DNA from: CAJBVG01 sp943372995
GTDB lineage: Bacteria; Bacteroidota; Bacteroidia; Sphingobacteriales; Sphingobacteriaceae
Assembly (NCBI GenBank): GCA_943372995.1
Contig: CALSAQ010000006.1
Location: 62,001-126,000, forward strand
Reading direction: 5' to 3'
DNA length: 64,000 nucleotides
Part shown: one piece after another, positions 60,315-64,000 of the stretch
How the letters are laid out: each line of letters begins with the position of its first letter
Numbering within the stretch: the stretch's first letter is position 1
The notes under the pieces: model-generated
Told to the model about the DNA's origin: nothing
What the model saw: the letters and a program-made list of their open reading frames with translations, nothing else
The model's database searches: none
Translations under genes and position numbers: made by a program

Positions 60315-63300
60315 ATCTAACTATTAGCTTTTGTACTCTCCCATTTTCAGCCTGTATAAGATAAACTCCTGCATTAATTCCCGAAACATCTATACTGTTC
60401 TTTCCTTTTTGAAGTTCTTGACTGAATATTTCTTTACCATTAATATCTCTAAGCCATACTCTTGTTTTATCTTCACTTTGATTAACAATGTATAGTATAT
60501 CTTCTGCTGGATTAGGATATATTGAAATCACATTAACTTTAGCTTGCTCCACTCCATTCGGATTGTTATTTCTTCCCAAAATAATTCTGAATCGATTATT
60601 ACCCATACTTAATGGATCAGAATTAATCGCAAAACTATAGCTATTAATTTCTTTTATGTTAATGATACTGTTTGCATAAGTGTCCTCAAAATATACATCT
60701 ATATTGTTTTGTATGCTCTCTATATTACTAAAATCAAATTTGTAATCGCCTTCCCATGCCACGCCATTTGCATAACTAAACACCGAAACTTTAACGGTAT
60801 CATTTGATTGTGGTATTGGATGTTCGTTTATTGTAAGGTTAACATTCTCTGCAGATTTTAAATAGAAATTCATGTTATCGTTAAAGAATTTTGTAACATC
60901 ATTTTCATCACTGCTTCTTTTTGAAGAACCTTCTTTCAAATACAATACCGCTTCATCAGTATTAATAGAATCTTTGGTTAAAAAGATTTTCAACACATTG
61001 TTTATTGTTGATGCTCTGAAAAAATTTGAGGGGATAGAATCTACTTTTGCACTTTCGGTAATCACTAACTGTGGATTTGCCGAGGTTGCTTTTACAAAAA
61101 ATCCCTGACCAGATGATATAAATGGAGTACAACCATTGGTACCTAAATTTAGTCCACCTGTATAAGCTCCATAAGTACCAGTATTCGGATTATATATCCA
61201 TATCTTATTTTGAATATTAGTTTTTTGCCATGCTTCTTGATCTTTCCAGCTTATGGTTGAAGCATACGGATTTGCTACTAAGTTCCAGCCATCTGCTGTG
61301 TCCGAATTATTTGTATATGTTACTGGCAAGTTTACGTTTCTTAAACTTAGTGCTCCTTTAAATGTCAAAGTAGCGTCGTTAGCTTCAGCCCATGTAATAT
61401 ATGGATCAATAGTAAATCTATCTCCTCTAACAAATAAACAAATCCCTGTACCTATAGGATACTCTGTATTAATTGTTGTTGGCAAAACCCAACCCTGACT
61501 AGATGATCCCGGAACCGATTCGTTGTATATTTTTACAGAAGCGTTGTTGTTTGGACTCTCATCGAAACCATTACTCGCTCCACCAGGGCCAGTAATCAAC
61601 ACATCATCTATCATTTCAGATAATGAAGTTTTACCATTTACATTTGCTGCTGAAGAAATTAACCTCCATCTTCTTTTACCCGGACCACCTGGTATAAAAC
61701 GTTGTACAATAACATCTCCAACAATATCACACTCTACACAAGAAATTTCATCAACCCTTGCTGTGTTGGTTGCATTTGATATTAATGTGATTTTATCATT
61801 TGTATTTATTGTTCCTGAACTCAATCTTAATGTACCTGTAATGTTTAACATTTGATTGTTCAACGTAATTCCAGAATTTCTATTTACAATTAAATCTTTA
61901 AAAGTTGGTGCTGTTGTAAATAAATCATCGGGGATGATAAATGCATTCCCAGAATTATTACAATCTCCAAATTCTAATATTGCATTTGGTTGTAACGTAA
62001 GTGTACCCGTGTTTCTGGTGATTGGATTATTACCCGTATTAAATCCTATTTTTTTATCTGTTACTAATACACCTTGAGTAAGAATTAAACTTTGAGCAAT
62101 AGAAACATCATCAGTTAAAGTAACGTTAGCGTTTCTATTCATTATTAAATTATTTACATAATGATTCCCCTGTTTAAATTTGAAACTAGCTAAAGTACCC
62201 GTACCCGATACTGTTACTGAACCATTCGGGTTACCACATGTACCTGCTTTTAATTGCCCAGTATTATAACTTACTCCGCCATTTAGAATTAAATCGTTCG
62301 CATTTAGAAATAAATCATTTGCATCTAAATCGAGAGTTCCATTTACTTGTACTGTTCCAGTTAACGACTTATCTCCATTGCCACTTACTTTTAAATTATT
62401 ATAAGTAAAAGCTGGTATATTTTGTGATGTGCCGTTATATTCAAAAGTATTATTACTGATGATGTAATTTCCAGCAGGATTTGTAAATGTTGCTGCCGGA
62501 TTAAATACTCCCGATACGGCAATGGTCCCACCATTAGCTAAGGTAACACTGTTAGTACCTTTCGTTCCTAGTATGCTCAAGTTGTTATAATTTCCAGCAA
62601 CAATTGTTTGTGGAGAATTTGTACTGTACTCAACAGTAAAACTCCATGTTTTATTTGCAGGAATTGCATTTGATGATGTATATGATGTTCTTAAAACACC
62701 CTCCCCACTTGTGCTTGAAACACCTAATAATTGTCGCGTACTCATTATTAACACTCTACCTGTAACAATGTGTAAATTCCCATTTACAGTAATAGTTCCT
62801 GCTGCAGTTTTATCACCAGTACCTTCAATATTAAGATTGTTAAATGTAAATGCATTTATATTTTGTGCTGCTCCATCTAATACAATAGTATTACCAGTAA
62901 GAATATAAGCTCCACCAGAAAATGTTGCTGAATTTGTTATTGTACTCGACAAATAAATGGTTTCATTATTTGCTACAAAAATATTGTTCGCTCCACGTGC
63001 TCCTGAAAAAATAATAGAAGTATAATCACCAGGTACTACATATTGATGTCCTGTAGTTCCATAATATTCTATAGTGAATGTCCAAGTAAAATTAGAAGGC
63101 AAAGGATTTTGACTAATATTAGCTGTTTTCAACCTTCCCGTTCCAACCGATGATGTAATTCCATCTATCGTATAGGTTTGAATGTCTAATATATTACTTG
63201 ATGCAATATTTAGTGCGCCATCCATAACAATATTCTGATTAGCTGTTTTAGTTCCTGAACCTGCAATTGAAATCCCTTTGTAATTTCCTGGTACAATTGT

Positions 63301-64000
63301 TTGAGAAGCTCCATTATACAATACGGTGAACGACCATGTTACATTAGATGGTATTGGATTCGCTGTTGTATTATCTGTCCTTAAAATTCCAGTTCCCGTT
63401 GTACTTGCAACACCTGATAACAGATAGGTTCCCATGGTAAATGTTCTACCCGAATTAATATTTAATGTATTAGTAACATTAATATCTCCTCTTGCTGTTT
63501 TTGTACCAGACCCTGTAATGGTTAAGTTTGTATAGGTTCCTGCTAAAATATTCTGACTAGAACCATTAGCATCGTAAGTGAAATTCCAAGTTACTCCAGA
63601 AGGAACAGGTATTAAACTCGTGTTTGCTGTTCTTAAAGTACCAGTTCCTGATGTAGTAATTGTACCCGCCAACGTACTTGTGCTCAATGTAAAGAAAACA
63701 CCTGAGGCTATCTCTAAATTACCGTTCATGGTAATGTTCGCAACATTTTTTGTGCCTGTACCCGATGCGATAATATTTGCATAATCACTTCTTGCGGTAA
63801 TAGGTTGTGTTGTAGTTGCATTATATTCTATTGTCGAATTAGCTCCTAAAGTTATGGTTGGAGCATTCGTACTTTTTAATGTAGAAGATGATGAGCCCGA
63901 TAAAGAAACAGTATTAGTTGTGGTAAGATGACCATTAATGGTGATGTTAGAACTTGCGCTATTTGCTGTAATTGTATAAGATGCTGCAATTAATTTTACT
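60313..64000 (-). CDS. giant T9SS-exported repeat protein (5' end outside window)
   Basis: The frame is open to the right edge; the first in-window Met at 63729 is not the start, as the frame reads on without a stop to 64000. The visible ~1228 residues begin with roughly 80-residue repeats (LRTxNTxxNPIPSNVTWSFT; SGTGTKTAxGxIxVNGTLxI) that look like a beta-solenoid. A conserved module (KRRWRLISSAANVNG, IDDVLITGPGGASNG, GWNLVANPYAST) and a type A sorting domain (VISIYPNPAEDILYIV ... GINAGVYLIQAENG) follow. It is paralogous to the protein at 14990-18280 and has more repeats. A surface adhesin or matrix role is inferred. Confidence 0.88.
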   Translation of the reverse strand, partial: VKLIAASYTITANSASSNITINGHLTTTNTVSLSGSSSSTLKSTNAPTITLGANSTIEYNATTTQPITARSDYANIIASGTGTKNVANITMNGNLEIASGVFFTLSTSTLAGTITTSGTGTLRTANTSLIPVPSGVTWNFTYDANGSSQNILAGTYTNLTITGSGTKTARGDINVTNTLNINSGRTFTMGTYLLSGVASTTGTGILRTDNTTANPIPSNVTWSFTVLYNGASQTIVPGNYKGISIAGSGTKTANQNIVMDGALNIASSNILDIQTYTIDGITSSVGTGRLKTANISQNPLPSNFTWTFTIEYYGTTGHQYVVPGDYTSIIFSGARGANNIFVANNETIYLSSTITNSATFSGGAYILTGNTIVLDGAAQNINAFTFNNLNIEGTGDKTAAGTITVNGNLHIVTGRVLIMSTRQLLGVSSTSGEGVLRTSYTSSNAIPANKTWSFTVEYSTNSPQTIVAGNYNNLSILGTKGTNSVTLANGGTIAVSGVFNPAATFTNPAGNYIISNNTFEYNGTSQNIPAFTYNNLKVSGNGDKSLTGTVQVNGTLDLDANDLFLNANDLILNGGVSYNTGQLKAGTCGNPNGSVTVSGTGTLASFKFKQGNHYVNNLIMNRNANVTLTDDVSIAQSLILTQGVLVTDKKIGFNTGNNPITRNTGTLTLQPNAILEFGDCNNSGNAFIIPDDLFTTAPTFKDLIVNRNSGITLNNQMLNITGTLRLSSGTINTNDKITLISNATNTARVDEISCVECDIVGDVIVQRFIPGGPGKRRWRLISSAANVNGKTSLSEMIDDVLITGPGGASNGFDESPNNNASVKIYNESVPGSSSQGWVLPTTINTEYPIGTGICLFVRGDRFTIDPYITWAEANDATLTFKGALSLRNVNLPVTYTNNSDTADGWNLVANPYASTISWKDQEAWQKTNIQNKIWIYNPNTGTYGAYTGGLNLGTNGCTPFISSGQGFFVKATSANPQLVITESAKVDSIPSNFFRASTINNVLKIFLTKDSINTDEAVLYLKEGSSKRSSDENDVTKFFNDNMNFYLKSAENVNLTINEHPIPQSNDTVKVSVFSYANGVAWEGDYKFDFSNIESIQNNIDVYFEDTYANSIINIKEINSYSFAINSDPLSMGNNRFRIILGRNNNPNGVEQAKVNVISIYPNPAEDILYIVNQSEDKTRVWLRDINGKEIFSQELQKGKNSIDVSGINAGVYLIQAENGRVQKLIVR

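Noticed and set aside
61523..63784. Long plus-strand frames opposite the giant T9SS gene
   Set aside because: Low-complexity shadows of the repeat-rich coding strand, without signal peptide, family motif or promoter; the same holds for frames opposite 14990-18280.

Overview
The window is AT-rich chromosomal DNA from a free-living member of the Bacteroidota. Five lines of evidence support this. Many secreted proteins end in type IX secretion (T9SS) type A sorting domains. Several promoters match the Bacteroidota -7 element TAnnTTTG. Start codons rarely have a Shine-Dalgarno sequence. There is an alternative complex III (act) operon, and the transhydrogenase is encoded by split pntAa/pntAb/pntB genes. 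The genus cannot be fixed from the sequence alone. Both ends cut through genes: actE on the left and a giant T9SS-exported repeat protein on the right.

Region by region. 1-6.5 kb: actABCDE, the quinol:cytochrome c oxidoreductase of an aerobic respiratory chain, read leftward from one promoter. 6.7-7.7 kb: a deoxyhypusine-synthase-family enzyme. 7.9-10.2 kb: an accessory pair, an SRA-HNH (modified-DNA) nuclease and a class II Fic protein whose promoter is flanked by a duplicated 22-bp motif. 10.3-18.3 kb: cell-envelope genes (a large secreted protein, an LpxR-like outer-membrane deacylase and two T9SS cargo proteins). 18.3-22 kb: a DoxX-peroxiredoxin fusion, then a GIY-YIG nuclease gene bracketed by four 26-nt REP-like palindromes, then recG. 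22-32.8 kb: housekeeping genes (EamA exporter, ParA, Nif3, zinc-ribbon CdsZ, secreted cyclophilin, dcd, Sfp-type PPTase, dnaG). 32.8-35.2 kb: a very AT-rich two-gene island consisting of a Panacea-domain protein and a 603-aa protein with three C-terminal membrane helices, a strong toxin-antitoxin or phage-defence candidate. 35.3-41.1 kb: pntB, a four-helix-bundle gene inserted inside the pnt operon, pntAb, pntAa, prfB with a +1 programmed frameshift, yraN and lipB. 41.1-49.8 kb: a serine hydrolase, lipoproteins, a CsbD-like protein, a TPR histidine kinase, an OmpR-type two-component pair divergent from a lipoprotein/outer-membrane-barrel pair, and a DUF1566-like secreted protein. 49.8-64 kb: a T9SS cargo protein, an M61 peptidase, a transglutaminase-like TPR protein, tRNA-Arg(CCU), an orphan histidine kinase, a GNAT, a DUF2752 pair, a TM2 protein and the start-less T9SS repeat protein.

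The best candidates for something undescribed are the Panacea/603-aa membrane pair, the GIY-YIG gene with its covarying palindromes, and the four-helix-bundle gene with terminal inverted repeats inside the pnt operon. All functions are read from sequence patterns and recalled family knowledge. No database search was run.
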